In this document: positions 47,737 through 60,130 of the stretch, one piece after another
Layout of the letters: each line of letters opens with the position of its first letter
Position numbering within the stretch: the first letter of the stretch is position 1
Origin: Quercus robur
Lineage: Eukaryota; Streptophyta; Magnoliopsida; Fagales; Fagaceae
NCBI RefSeq assembly: GCF_932294415.1
Contig: NC_065545.1
Span: forward strand, 20,591,357 to 20,655,356
Direction of reading: 5' to 3'
DNA length: 64,000 nt
Program-made: the position numbers and the translations under genes
The notes under the pieces: generated by a model
The model's input: the letters and a program-made list of their open reading frames with translations, nothing else
The model's database searches: none
What the model was told of the DNA's origin: nothing

Positions 47737-48499
47737 TCAATCCTTGAGATGAATCCTTCGTAAGTCCTGAAGTGGCAAACTTTGCCAATCTGTCCGCCTA
47801 TGCATAAGTCAGAACCAAGGCAAAATGAGAAATATTAACAAAAATAATCAGAAGATGGTAAAATTTCATTTCTAAATAATCAAACAAAGTGAATAACTAT
47901 ACACACAATATTTCAAGAATAAGAAGTGCCAACAAAAATTTTGAACCATGTTTTGGACTTTAGCTTGTAAAGAATTAAACCTCCAGTTGGAAAAGAACCT
48001 TTAATTGTGAATCTTGAGATCCATTGCCAATCTTTAATTTTTCTTTAGAGGATGAATTAGATTTATTCAGCCAACTCAATTTGGCTTCACTAATAAAATA
48101 TAAAAGTTATATATGAACGAATAGGTGCATACCCTAAATCAGCAATGACAATGCTGACATTATCTTCTGATCGTCGGTCCTGTAGGGCATATGCATTTTT
48201 AGGTCATTATAACTTCCCAAGTAAAATACCTAACCAATCAGTGTAGATTAAAAAAAAATGATCATTTAATTCATTACCATAACTGCTTGAGCCAGTGCTT
48301 CACAAATCACAAGCTAGCTGAAATCAGAACAAGAGGAAAGTTAACACTGCCCATGTTTAAAATATAAATGAAAAGAAGAGAATATGCAATTTATATTGGC
48401 TTTAAGGTTATATGAGACCAATTTACTAAATACTAACACTACACCTGAACATCTCCATGCTGTCGAAGTTGATTTCTAACAAAAGCAATTGCATCTGAG
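47737..48499 (-). pseudogene. PP2C-type protein phosphatase, last four exons (PPH1/TAP38-like)
   Basis: Four minus-strand exons with GT-AG borders are visible: 48499-48445 ('SDAIAFVRNQLRQHGDVQ'), 48317-48278 ('LAC..' then 'CEALAQAVM'), 48179-48133 ('DRRSEDNVSIVIADLG') and 47797-47737 ('RTDWQSLPLQ', then diverged to a stop). 'RRS.DN.S..I.DLG' is the C-terminal metal-binding block of PP2C phosphatases. The order resembles the thylakoid phosphatase PPH1/TAP38, a comparison made from memory. Exon 48317-48278 holds an extra 7 bp (gatttgt) that breaks the frame, and the catalytic N-terminal exons are missing, so this is a fragmentary pseudogene. Confidence 0.7.
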
Positions 48500-50001
48500 C
48501 TGAAAAGCAATAGCAAAAACGTTAAGCAACTGCAAACCAACCAAGAAAGGGTACAATTTAAAGGACTGTCAAATTCATTATCGACAAGAAAGACTACAAT
48601 TCAAAAATAATATAATCTTTTAAGTCTTGAAGACATCAATGGGATTGAGCCATCTGTGACCACTTTCCTTAGAGATCAAAGACAGAATCAAAGCCATGGA
48701 AAAGATGTTAGAGATTGCTATGACTTGTAGGCCATAAATATTAATAGAACTTTGACATGTTTGATCTCCCACATTCTCAAAGAAATAGGGTATTTAAACG
48801 GAGCACAAGGAAACTTATGCCTTTATTTTCAGCACACATATATTTCTATAATCAAACATTCTTCTCATTATCCTGGTGATCAATCTGGAAAATTATTTTA
48901 AGTTGTAATTTATGCTCCCTTTTGATCAAAACAAATATCCTGTGTAATATATATTACTTGGTGAAGCCAGATGACATTTTACATTGTTCCATCTTACCCC
49001 AAGAAAAGATTAAATTGCTCTTCTAAAGGGCATCAACAGTTACCAGGAGTGAGCTATTGAGTGGATGTGATTTTATCACCACAGCACAAAATGTCATAAC
49101 AGAACAGGATATCCAAACTTCACCACACAAAATTATCTTTTCAAGGTACGTTGAACACCATTTTAATTATTTGGGGAGTTTTTCACATCTGATAGGGATA
49201 ACTATAATTTTAATTTTTGCATTGAACATAAAATATGTAACCACTTTAAGAATGAAATCACTAAGATTTTGAAAGGAGTCAATACAATAAATTGAAATCA
49301 ATTGAGGGTTTTAAATGCTTGTGTTCTCTAGAGGATGGAGATTCGATTTGGGTTTGGGTTTGAATTTGGGGTTGACTATACAAAGCTTTACCGGGAATAG
49401 CTTTGAGATCATAATCAGAAGAGGAAGATTAGTCAAAAACTTGGGTGGGATTATTCTGATTCTGATTATTATTATTGTTACTTGTGCGTAGGAAATTTAC
49501 AAGCTTTTTCAGTGAGTGATTTAGGTGTGGAATGATTCCTTATTTTTTTTTTTTTTTTTTTTTCCTTTTTTTTTAATAACAGTTTTTTTTTTTTTTTTTA
49601 ATTCCGAAATTTATTTAAAAAAAAGAAAGCCAAAACTACGTCATTTTGGCTCAATTAACCGCTGAACATAATTGGAGTTTAACAGAATACCAAATTGACA
49701 AAATTGAAAGTTAGAGGACTGAAATGACAAAACTGAAAGTTAGAAGACTGAAATGAAAAAGACTGAAAGTTAGAAAGTCAGTTTTACATTTTTGTCTTAT
49801 TTTTATTATTTGGCACAACTTATTTTTTTTAGTTTTTTAAAATTTGATTGATTGAAAAGAAAAAAAAAAGGGTTAAACTTTGATGCAATGGTTTAAACTT
49901 GGTGAAATAGGCCCCCCAACCATTAAAAAAGTCCTACCCTAAACTACTAGAACAAACCCTATTATATATGCGGTCACATAGAATAGTACTGTAAGTTCTT
50001 T
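48500..50001. other. Intergenic, nothing recognised
   Basis: Includes two long T-rich tracts (49541-49572 and 49583-49600) and a 'gaaagttagaagactgaaatg' type short repeat at 49700-49790. No further PP2C exon was recognised. Confidence 0.5.
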
Positions 50002-51182
50002 AGAGCATTAGCATTGGATAATGCTAATGCCAAATGTAAGGAGAATTTGGCTTTTGCAGTCCCAAATGTCACTGCATCAGAGAATTCTAAACTCAAGTAT
50101 TACAATTTTTTTTGCAATACTGTTACAGTGCAATTCTATCTTTAGGATTGCACTTTAGCACAATTGTAAAACCAAAAACAATATTTTATTCTCTCCCTCT
50201 CTCATTCTGACTCTGACTTCATCTCTCTGTCTCTTACCGGTGCTGGGTTTTGGATTTTGGAGGTTGGATCAGCATGGATCGGCGAGCTGGGTTTGGATCG
50301 GTGGGCTGAGATCGGTTGATGGTGGGTTTAGATTGGTTGATCGGTGGGTTTGAAACGGTGGATCTGTTGATCGGTGGGTGGATCAATTGGGTTGATCATT
50401 GGTAGCTCTGATGGTGGCTCCGGCGATGATTTTTTTTGAATGGGTTTGCTCCGGTGGCGTTGCTTTAGTTTTGGTTTGGTTTTGGTTTTGCTGGGTATTT
50501 TTGACGACCTAGGTTTCAAATCGGCGGCGTGGGTTTCCGATCGGTGGCTTGGGTATTTTCGACGTTTTTCTGGGTATTTTCGACAGCCTGGGTTTCAAAT
50601 CGGCGGCTTGGGTTTGCTGATTGGTGGCTTAGGAATTTTTGGGTATTTTTTTATGTTTTTTTGGGTTGATCATCGGCATTTTTTTTGGGTATTTTCGACG
50701 GCCTGGGTTTCAAATCGACGGTGTGGGTTTGCTGATCAATGGCTTGGGTTTGCTGATCGGTGACTTGGGTGGTGGGTGTGGTGGCCGTTGTTGGCTCCAA
50801 CTATTTTGATGGTTTGTGCGTGTGTGGCTCTATTGAAGGTTTGATGGTTTGTGTTTGTGTGTGTGTGTGGTGATGGGTTTGGAAAGGTTGATCGGTGTAT
50901 CATGGGTCTCTGTGTGTGTGGGTTTGTGTGTTGAACCGGTGCTAGAGGTTGAGGGAGAAAGAGAGGAAAAAAAAAGACTGTTGGAAAGCCCAGGAAAACC
51001 AAGTCTGAAAAAAAAGTGACGACTGGAAAGAAATAATAAAAGAAAGATCAAAAAATAATATTTTAATAAAAATAGAGTTTTGGGATGCTGGAGGTATTGT
51101 AAAATGGTATGGTATAATGATAAAGTGGCTTTTTGGAATGGTAAAATAGAGTAGAACTGGAATTTCCCAATGCTAATGCTCT
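50002..51182. mobile_element. Non-autonomous TIR element B, 1.2 kb
   Basis: Perfect 16-bp inverted ends: agagcattagcattgg (50002-50017) and ccaatgctaatgctct (51167-51182). The inside holds a CT-rich block (50190-50230), a long minisatellite of 'gatcggtgggttt' and 'gggtattttcgacg'-like units (50270-50780), a GT-rich stretch (50815-50940) and an AT-rich right part. No transposase. It ends 58 bp before the ATG of the phytocyanin exon at 51241. Long frames inside are translated minisatellite. Confidence 0.8.
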
Positions 51183-51240
51183 TATCATTTCACATGTCAA
51201 ACTCTCTCTCTCTTACTTTACTGTTTTGTGGGGGGTACCG

Positions 51241-51473
51241 ATGGCTTCAGCAAAGAGTAGTATAGCAATTTGCTTCTTCTTCTTATTGACGATGATGGGT
51301 CTTTTATTTCCTTTTGGAGAAGATGAAGATGAAGATGGGTCTTTGTCGTGGGGTTTCCAACTCCATTCCTTCAATTCACGTGGTTGGGGACTCTAAAAGG
51401 TGGACTAGCCTTGGCCATGTTGATTAAACCGACTGGGCTTGTACCAAGAACTTCCATGTTGACGATGCTCTGT
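51241..51473 (+). pseudogene. Phytocyanin exon 1, damaged
   Basis: ATG at 51241 begins a signal-peptide-like run ('MASAKSSIAICFFFLLTMMG'). In another frame the mature start is visible: 'HVVGDSKRWTSLGHVD', stop, 'TDWACTKNFHVDDAL', which follows the phytocyanin plan (VGD..GW ... W....F.VGD.L). The TAA stands where the family has Tyr, and the ATG frame and this frame differ, so there is also an indel. The exon ends at 51473 before GTAGGC in phase 1, matching the phase of exon 2 at 61119. Confidence 0.7.
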
Positions 51474-51520
51474 GTAGGCTTCTTGTTCCTCTACTTTCTT
51501 TTTCTTTCCTTTTTTCCTTC

Positions 51521-51530
51521 TTGTTTATAG

Positions 51531-51566
<36 letters not shown>

Positions 51567-51603
51567 TCTTTGGGGGCTACAAATGTAACGCATTGTTTAT
51601 AGG
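51521..51603 (-). mobile_element. Micro-retroposon 5: poly-T plus about 28 bp between direct repeats
   Basis: ttgtttatagg lies at 51521-51531 and 51593-51603. The insert is a run of about 32 T residues and then agtctttgggggctacaaat plus about 8 bases. The direct repeat is 11 bp, shorter than in the other cases, so the call is weaker. Confidence 0.6.
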
Positions 51604-51853
51604 TTTTTACATTGTGGGAAATTGTCAAGGCAAATTAACCGCTTTATCAGATTTTCTTCACATATGCATGCTAAACTTAATTAGACCCAAATTCATAGTA
51701 TCCATTGATGTAACTTTTGTCTGAAAGCTAATTTGATAAAAGTTGATATAAAATATAGTTGTTCTTTAAAATAAAAAAAAATAAAAAAAAAATAGTGCAA
51801 AACTTACTTATAGTATTCTCTTACGTTGTTATACTTAGTTAAAAATACACTTC

Positions 51854-51896
<43 letters not shown>

Positions 51897-52484
51897 GCAT
51901 TGCTAAATTTTTAGAAGAGAATTTAAGGAAGTACCGTATGATATGAAAATCACAAAGAAATTACAAGTTACAAAAAAAAAATACACTTATTGGCCCCCAT
52001 AGATTTTAGAATTTAGGCTATAACTCCTCAGACTTTGTGAATCAGTACCAAAAAAACCCACAAAAAGGCCTTACATATTTATAAATACTCCTCAAAGTTT
52101 TGAATTAGTCCAGAAAACACCCCCCCCCCTAAAAAATTAAATTTGTAAAGAAAAATACACATAGGCCCATTTTCAACAATCAGCTCGTGACCCTTGCAAA
52201 TAGAAAACCCCTTTCTCCTTTAATAATTCTAGAACTCAAATGGTAAATAAGAAGAAAAAGAATATAATAATAAATAAATAAATAAAACCCAAATCATTCT
52301 TACGGACTGCTGCCTCTCCACGGCTTCAGCCTCTGGCACAAACCACCAACAACAACTACTGGTATCTCTCCCTCTCTTAGGATTTCTTCATTGTTTTTAT
52401 CTCTCTTTGGATTTCTCTAATGTGAGATCTTTTTGGATTTCTCACTTTCTCTCTCTTATGTACAGTATTTAAACACTTTCTAAT
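51604..52484. other. Intron-like sequence of the second phytocyanin locus
   Basis: AT-rich, with a 36-base A-run (51858-51893) and a C-run near 52122-52130. No gene. Confidence 0.5.
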
Positions 52485-54010
52485 TAGAGCATTTGCAGCA
52501 GTGTAGCTAAATAGCTATATAATTATTTTAACTACACCAAAACACACAAAAAAAAAAAAAAAAAAAAAGTTACAACAGTGAAGCTAAAGGTAAAATTTTT
52601 ACCTTCATTACTACAACTATATATGGCCGTGCACTGTAGTTGAGAGCTAAAAAAATTTATTCTCCAGTTGGATTAAAATAATATATGTTTGATTATTTTT
52701 TTATATTCTTTTATTCACACTGTGGCTCTCTCTCAGGCTTCGTTTGGAATGAGAGAATGGAATGGAAAGGAATAAAAAGAATAATTTTAGAATATTCTTC
52801 CCTTCCCTTGTTTGGGAGTTTTAATGAAATGAATGAAAAGTCAATTCCTTTGTTTGGGAGTTTAAGTAGGAGGGAATGGAATGGGTAGGAGGGAATACTC
52901 ATTTCTCTCTATTCCCTTAAAACCTCAAATTTTCATTCCCCCCGAAATTGGGAGGAATGGGAGGGAATGGAATTATATTTAATGATTTTTTTACTAAAAC
53001 TCCCAAAATACCCCTATATATTCAACATTTTATTTTAAAATAGGGGTCTAATAGTAATATTGTCATAAAATGATTCAATTCTATTCCCTCATGTTACTCC
53101 CAAACAAGATTACTTACATTCCATTCATTTTCATTCCTTTCCATTCCTTCATTTTAAAACATCCAATCAAGGTTACTTAATTCCATTCCATTCATTTCCC
53201 TTACTTAAATACATTCTATTCCATTCCATTCCCTTATGATCATTTTATTCAATTCCATTTCATTCTCTTATAAACTCCCAAACGGAGCCTTAGTGTCACT
53301 CTTAACTCACTCTCTGAAGCTCTCATCTCTCTGTCTCACCTTCTCTCAAGCTCTCTCTCTCAAACTCTCACCTCTCTGTTTCATTGCCACTGGCCCGACT
53401 CACTGCCCAGCTACTAGTCTAGCTCCATGGCAAAGAAGTAATCTAACGATTAAAAAAAAGGCCAACTCAATGACTCTATTTTTCTCATCTTCTTTCCCTC
53501 ACCTCTCCTCTTCTCTCTGCAAATTACCGCCATCACCTAAGCATGAGAGACCCATCAATGGAAGCTTTATTCAACACAAGATTTCAAAGGAAATCAAATC
53601 CAGTATCTCTCTCTTCTCTAAATCTATTACCCAGTAAGACAAGAATTAAAAATCCAAAGACAATATAACAATATAAAAATCCAAAGAAAAACAAAGAAAT
53701 CTGGCATTTCAGATCTATGAATATGAATCATTGCTTTGAAATCTGGTTTTGAATCATAGCCTGCAGTGTGGGTTGCCTTTTCAGATGCTCAGCGACGGCG
53801 GTAATGTTGTAGAGAGAAGTGGATAGCCAAAGATAGAAAGTAAGATGAGAAAAATAGAAAAATTGAGTTGACGTTTTTTTAATAGTTAGGTATATTATTT
53901 TATTGTAGTAGATGTATTATTTTATTGTGTTGTTTATATATTTTATTGTGTTGAGAGTTAAAATAAAACTATTGATATTGGATGTTTTATGAAGTGAGAT
54001 GATGGCGGCA
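52485..54010. mobile_element. Non-autonomous element C (same style as elements A and B)
   Basis: The left end tagagcatttgcagcagtg (52485) resembles the reverse of the end near 54010 (tgatggcggcattgctata). The interior has CT-rich sequence (53310-53375, 53490-53520) and an AT-rich right part with repeated tattttattgt units (53890-53955), as in elements A and B. It carries a nested MITE at 52735-53290. Ends are imperfect, so limits are approximate. Confidence 0.45.
52735..53290. mobile_element. MITE rich in ggaatgg motifs, nested in element C
   Basis: Inverted ends aggcttcgtttggaa (52735) and ctcccaaacggagcct (to 53290). The interior has many ggaatgg/ccattcc motifs in inverted halves, so the single strand would fold back extensively. 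No coding capacity. Confidence 0.7.
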
Positions 54011-54027
54011 TTGCTATAACATTCAGT

Positions 54028-55856
54028 ATGGCACATTTTCTCTCTCGCGAAGAAGAAAATGAGCTAGTTCGAAGCGATAAAAAAGTCAAGGAATCTCACG
54101 GTGGGCATGAAGATCCTATTACATTCAGGCTTGGTAATGCCAATCTTTCCACACCGGTGAAGCTATCCTTTAAGAATAAGCTCGTTGGGGAGATACCGGG
54201 TGCCTACACCCAAGCCTTTGATTTCGCTACGCATATGGATACTGAGTCCGTCTCAGATGAAGAGATCGATGAAGTAAGGAAGGGATTTGTTGCTATCAAG
54301 CTTTCTAAAGAGACTAAGTCACGCATTCGAGCTCCTTGGTCTAAGGCCATTATCATTAAGGTGTTTAGGAGAACAGTTGGGTTCACTTCCTCCATGCAAA
54401 AATCATGGGACTGTTGAAACCAACGGGAAGGTTAGACATGGTGGACCTTGGCAAGGATTTTTTTCCTAGTGAGATTCTTGGTACAGGAAGACCTTGAAAC
54501 TGTGCTCAAGAGAGGCCACTGGTTCATAGGGGAGCACTTTCTTTCCATTCGCAAATGGGAAGCAAATTTTAAGCCGTCGGAAGCTCTAGTTACCTCGATG
54601 GCAGTTTGGGTTCGCCTTAACGAACTTCCTATAGAATATTATGATGCTGGTGTTCTTAGAGAGATTGGGCAAGCTTTAGGGAATGTCCTTAGGATCGATA
54701 CTCATACTAACACTGAGGCCAAAGGCAGATTCACTCGTATCTATGTACAAGTCGATATCGGTAAGCCTCTTGTTACATCGGTTGGTATTGGAAAGCACCA
54801 ACAAAAGGTAGTTTATGAGGGACTCCAAAAGCTTTGTTTCCTATATGGGCGCCTTGGTCATCGATAGGAAAACTGCTAGTATTCCATCAGACCACCCTCA
54901 CCTCCGGCCAACCCGAAAAACACGGCAAGGGTCTTCGACAAGGAAGCCCAAGCCTCTCCGCCTCCCGAGGTGCATGAGGTAGAGTCACATGATGCTACTT
55001 TCGAGCCTTGGATGGTGGTTTCACGAAGAAGGAAAGGTCCTAAAGTTGGCCAACAAAGCAACACCAACCTCAAACCCGAATTGCACCATTCTTTTAAAAA
55101 TGTTAGCACAGTAGAGTTGTTGGAGACAAACAAGGGTGACAAGCTGCCAGCTGGAGCAAAAAGCGTTGATGGGAAGAGAAAAGCAAGAAGTGATGTGGAC
55201 CTTTCAGTGGAAACTGAGCTCAATCCAATGGGTAATAAGTTATCGGGGTTAGTGGGCTCGGGCCCCTTAAGGATTACTCAAACCAAATTTCCTAGTGGGC
55301 CTTCCATTAAATTTAATCAAGGCTTAACTTTATCAAAGCCCGTGGCCACTTCAGTGAAGGGCAAAAGAGACCTTGCATAAGGCAGGGCAGCGCCGTTCCA
55401 AGCAAAGAAACAACTTCAGCTATTCTTTCTTCACACACAGAGAAACTTCCTTCCACTGTTGTTTGGTCAAACAGTATTATGAATATTCAAGGGGATTCTA
55501 ATGGAGGCTTTCAATTCCAAAGCCAATCGAAAAGAGAAGTGGATGATCATTTTGGAGGGGAGGATTTTGGAAATTCCTTCAGTGGTCATCGACGAAGTTC
55601 GAGCTTGCTCCACACACAAAATGGGTTAGTTCAGTGCAAAGCTTCGCAAAGCATGGAAGCTCATCTTCACTCTAACTCCGAGGAGTGCGACAATGGGTTT
55701 TCTTCCTCTGACCAATCCAACTTAAGGGATGATGACCATTCCATGGTGGAGCACCGTGAAATTCCTACGGGGGATGAAATTCTTAATCCATTGGCCAACC
55801 ACCGAGGAATTGATGGTGGTACTGGAGCTTTGTATGACTCTAATGTCGGGCAATGA
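54028..55856 (+). pseudogene. L1-E ORF1 (DUF4283, defective zinc knuckle)
   Basis: ATG at 54028 ('MAHFLSREEENELVRSDKK'); the DUF4283 region matches L1-B ORF1 ('FKNKLVGEIPGAYTQAFDF', 'VLKRGHWFIGEHFLSIRKW', 'VWVRLNELPIEYYDAG'). Frames slip near 54385 and return near 54460, and a further shift lies at about 55380-55480. The zinc knuckle reads 'CFLYGRLGHR' and then a stop: its second Cys is Tyr. The hydrophilic tail includes 'EPWMVVSRRRKGPK', also seen in L1-B. Confidence 0.85.
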
Positions 55857-55959
55857 TCAGACAACAGAAGTGGAGAGGATGACCGGATGGAATTTGATGG
55901 AGGAAGCGAGCCTGCTCCCTCCGTATGATGAATGCCCAACTCCAAATCATCATCTAGTC

Positions 55960-58900
55960 GTGAATGTGATTGCTTGGAATTGTAGAGGTGCACTGAAGGC
56001 TCCGTTTATTAAGCATGCTTCTGATTTGGCTAATAACCATAATCCGGCCATTATGATCATCATGGAGACTCGTATTGGCAGAGAGAGAGCTAAGGAAATT
56101 ACAGACAAGCTCCCTTTTGATGGAGCGATTCATACGGACACAATAGGCTATGCTGGTGGCCTCTAGCTCATGTGGAACACTGAGAAGGTGAATGTTACTC
56201 TGCTTGCCAAGTCTGAACAGGAAACCCATGTTTCGGTTAAGGTAATCTCTTCCAACCTTGATTACATTCTTACTACCATTTATGCTAGTCCTAGGTTTCG
56301 TGAAATATGTATTTTGTGGAATAATTTGAAAAATGTTGCTAACCTTCATGACAAGCCTTGGATTATTGCTGGTGATTTCAACGAAATGCTTGTTGATGGA
56401 GATAAATTTAGGGGTAGGACTGTCAGTGCCAATCGGTCCTTAATCTTCAAAGAATGTCTTGATAGCTGTAATATGATTGATTTGGGGTTTACGGGTCCCC
56501 GTTTTACTTGGTCTAATCGGAGAGATATTTCGGATCTGATTCAAGAAAGAATTGATCGATTTTTTGCCAATCCAAGCTGGTGTGCATTACATCCCAATGT
56601 GAGGGTGAGTCATTTGGTTCACTGCCACTCTGATCATTGCCCCATTCTGTTGGAATCTGATATGGGTAGTGGTGTTTACCTTCTTCGACCCTTCAAGTTT
56701 CAAAGTTTTTGGCTTGAAGATCTTACCTTTCCCAGGGTTGTCTCAGATACTTAGGACCGATCCTCCTCCTTACAAGAAGTGTCGGAAAATTTTGCTACTA
56801 AGGCAGTGGATTGGAATAAAAACCATTTTGGTAATATCTTCGTCAAAAAGAAACGGGTAATGGCCAGATTGGGCGGAGTCCAAAAAGCTTTGACGAGTCA
56901 CCCCTCTTCATCCTTGCTAGCCTTGGAAAACAATATGCACAGTGAGCTAAATGATATTCTGAGTCAGGAAGAGGAGCTTTGGGTTCAGAAATCTTGAATT
57001 AATAGATTGGTTCATAGGGATAGAAATACTTCCTTCCATCATGTGTCTACCATTGTTCGAAGAAGGCGCAACTGTATTTCTTGTATAAAAAATGATGCAG
57101 GGGGGTGGATTCATAATGAAAGGGAGATTGTGGAGTTCATTAGGTGGAGGTTTGATAGGCTTTTCACTTCTAGTCTGGTTAGTGCTCCCCTCACTCCTCC
57201 TCAATCCTTTCGATGGCATTCTACCCTTACTGAGGAGGAAAAGAATACCTTCTGTTTGCCTATTTCTGATGTTGAAATCAAAGATAGTCTTTGGGCGATG
57301 AAACCTTGGAAATCTCCGGGTCCTGATGGATTACACATCGGGTTTTTTCAGAGGTTTTGGTCTGTTGTTGGTAAGTCAATCAAAAAGAAAGTTAAGCTAG
57401 CCTTTGAGGAGAGGAAAATTCCTAACTATCTAAACTAGACCAACATTACCTTGATTCCTAAGATTTCGAGGCCGGAAACTCTAGGAAACTACCTTCCAAT
57501 TAGCTTGTGTAATACGGTGTACAAGATTGTGACAAAAATTATTGTGTGTAGATTGAGGCCTTTTCTTGACAAGCTTATCTCTCCTTTCCAACCAGCTTTT
57601 ATTTCGGGTAGGACGGTGGTGGATAATGCCATTGTTGTGCAAGAACTCATACATACTATTAGCTTTAAGAAAGGTCGGGTGGGTTATATGGCAATAAAGG
57701 TTGACTTAGAGAAGGCATATGACAAGTTAGAGTGGAGTTTTATTCGGGAAGTTCTGATCAACTCAAACCTTCCTAATCAATTGGTGGCACTTATTATGAG
57801 CTGCGTTTTCTCGATGTCCACCTCTATTCTTTTTAATGGTGGCAGTGCTGATCCTATCCTCCCAACTAGAGGTATTAGGCAAGGGGATCCGCTTTCCCCT
57901 TACCTTTTCAATCTGTGTATGGATGTCCTTGGGCATCTTATTGAAGCAAAATGCAATGAGACGAGTTGGATTCCTGTTAAAAGCTCCAAAAGTGGGTTAG
58001 CAATCTCACATTTGTTCTTCGCTAATGACTTAGTTCTCTTTGCTAAAGCGGATCACGTAAATTGCTCTACCATAAGAGATGTGCTTGATGAGTTTTGCAT
58101 CTGGTCGGGCCAGACCATTAGTGACAGTAAATCCAGGGTGTTTTTCTCCCCTAAAGTGGACATTGACACTAGGGAATCTTTGTGCGACATCTTGGGGTTT
58201 AAGTCAACGCTTAATCTAGGCAAGTATCTAGGTTTCCCTATCAAGCATCAGGGCACTGGCAGTCAAGATTACAACTTTGTGTTGGATAGAATTAAGCAAA
58301 AATTGGTTGGATGGAAGGCCAATCTTCTATCTATGGCAAGAAGAGCCGTGCTTACCCAAGCCTCAACTTCCGTGGTTCCGACTTACACTATGTAGTGTGC
58401 TGCCTTGCCAGGAAAGTTGCTTGAAAACATTGATAGAGTTAACTGGAACTTTTTATGGGGCTCTACTGATACAACCAAAAAGACTCATTGGGTGGGATGG
58501 CACAAAGTCACTAGATCAAAGGAGGAGGGAGGCTTAGGTCTCCAATCGGCTAAAGGGAAGAACTTAGCTCTCCTTGCTAAACTTAATTGGAGATTCCACA
58601 CAGAAAATGATTCTTTATGGGCCAAAGTGCTCAAAAGCAAGTATTGCTCACACCGAAGGGCAAATTCTAGGAACGCCGATAAACTTCCTTGTTCAAGGGT
58701 GTGGAAGGCAATGAAAAAGGGTTCGACGGTTTTAAAAAAGGCATGAGATGGATTTCAGGAGGAAGTAGTAAGCTTAGTTTTTGGCATGATAATTGGACCA
58801 TGAGTGGCCTTTTGAGATCAGCTATCCAAAGTCCATTGTTGCAGGAAGAAGAAATTTTGCTTGTAAAGGATTTTAATGGGCCTGGGAGGTGGGATTGGTC

Positions 58901-60085
58901 TAAATTGTCCTTCCTTCTTCCTAAGTCTATTCTTGTGGAGCTGAAGTCTATTCCTCATTCCACTTTGGTCTCAAGTATGGAAGATAGGCTGATTTGGAGT
59001 GGCACGAGTCATGGGGACTTTGACCTCAAATCAGCTTATTATTTAGCTATGAACTTTCAAGACTCTCCTACTCCTTTCTCGGGTCAGTGGGTTTGGAAAA
59101 TGGAGACATTACCGCGCATCAAGTTCTTCATTTGGATGTGCCTTCATGATAGCATTGGAGTGGGAGTGTGTCTAGCTAGGAGGGGTTTAAGAGATTTGGA
59201 AACCTGTCAAATCTGCCAAAGGGAGCCTAAGACTATACCTACGTGACTACGTGGTGGCAAAAAACATTTGGGCTCAATTGGGAATTAAAGCTAATGATAG
59301 GTTTTCTGAGGAAGATATGCTTCAGTGGTTCAGTAGAAATTGTAAAGATTCATTGTGCTGTGTGGGAAGTCATACTCCTTGGAGAATTATATTTGCTTTT
59401 GCCGTTTGGATGATTTGGAAACAGAGGAATGGCATGGTTTTTAATAGTTACCCCTACAAAGCTAACCTCCACAAGGATATTCTCTTTTGTGCATCAGAGT
59501 TTCAATATTGTGTTTTAAATCCTAATCAAGTTAGTGCGTGAAGGGTGATGCAAATTCGTTGGGAAAGGCCGCTGCAAGGATGGATCTGCCTCAAAACTAA
59601 TGGTGCTTCCAGTGGTAACCCGGGCTTGGCTGGGTGTGGAGGTATTTTGAGGAATGAGAGTTGCGAATGGATAAAGGGATTCTCAAGAAACATAGGGAGA
59701 GCTACCAGCTTTACTGTGGAGCTTTGGGTTCTTAGAGATGGCCTCACCCTTTGCAAAGACCTTAATTTGTGTGTTGTTGATATCCAAATTGATGCTAAAG
59801 TTGTTATTGAGCTCCTTGCTAACCCCATCTGCTCTAATACTGTTGTTACTCCTATTGTTGATGATTGCAAGCGCTTGCTTAGTCAAATTCCCCAAGTTAG
59901 GCTCGGTCATTGCTATCGTGAAGCAAATGGTTGTGTAGATTTTCTTGCCAAAAAAGGGATTTCTCAAGATGGAGATTTTTTTTGTTTATGTTGATCCTCC
60001 TTTGGAATTGCTTGAGCTTATAAACTCAGATTGCTCAGGAATGTATCATAACAGGCTTTGTCCTGATACGTTGTTGTCCCTTTAG
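55960..60085 (+). pseudogene. L1-E ORF2: endonuclease, RT, RNase H with mutated catalytic sites
   Basis: The expected start codon is GTG (55960), where L1-B has ATG. One frame runs from 55960 to 58746 with stops at about 56164, 56752, 56994, 57436 and 58393; shifts follow near 58745, 59235 and 59985. Motifs are the endonuclease 'AGDFNEML' and 'CHSDHCPILLE', RT 'KVDLEKAYDKLEW', '[11 protein letters not shown]' and the active box as FAND instead of FADD (58018-58029), zf-RVT, then RNase H with 'KTNGASSGNPG' (first Asp changed to Asn). Both polymerase and RNase H would be inactive even without the stops. Confidence 0.9.
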
Positions 60086-60130
60086 TTTTGCAGTTAATGA
60101 ATTCCAGTTTATCAAAAAAAAAAAAAAAAA

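Larger units (their letters stand above)
54010..60130 (+). mobile_element. L1-type LINE of about 6 kb (L1-E), in the phytocyanin intron
   Basis: ORF1 (54028-55856) and ORF2 (55960-about 60085) match L1-B in order and in sequence. It ends 'ccagtttatc' and then 17 A residues (60114-60130). A likely target duplication, gaga(t/a)gatggcgg, is seen before the 5' end (about 53996-54008) and after the tail (60135-60147) with one mismatch. The 5' boundary is not certain because element C also ends there. Confidence 0.88.

Noticed and set aside
49541..49600. Another micro-retroposon candidate at a long T tract
   Set aside because: No direct repeat of useful length on both sides; left as a simple T tract.
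50328..51051. Pro/His/Thr-rich and Gly/Phe-rich frames
   Set aside because: Translated minisatellite inside TIR element B.
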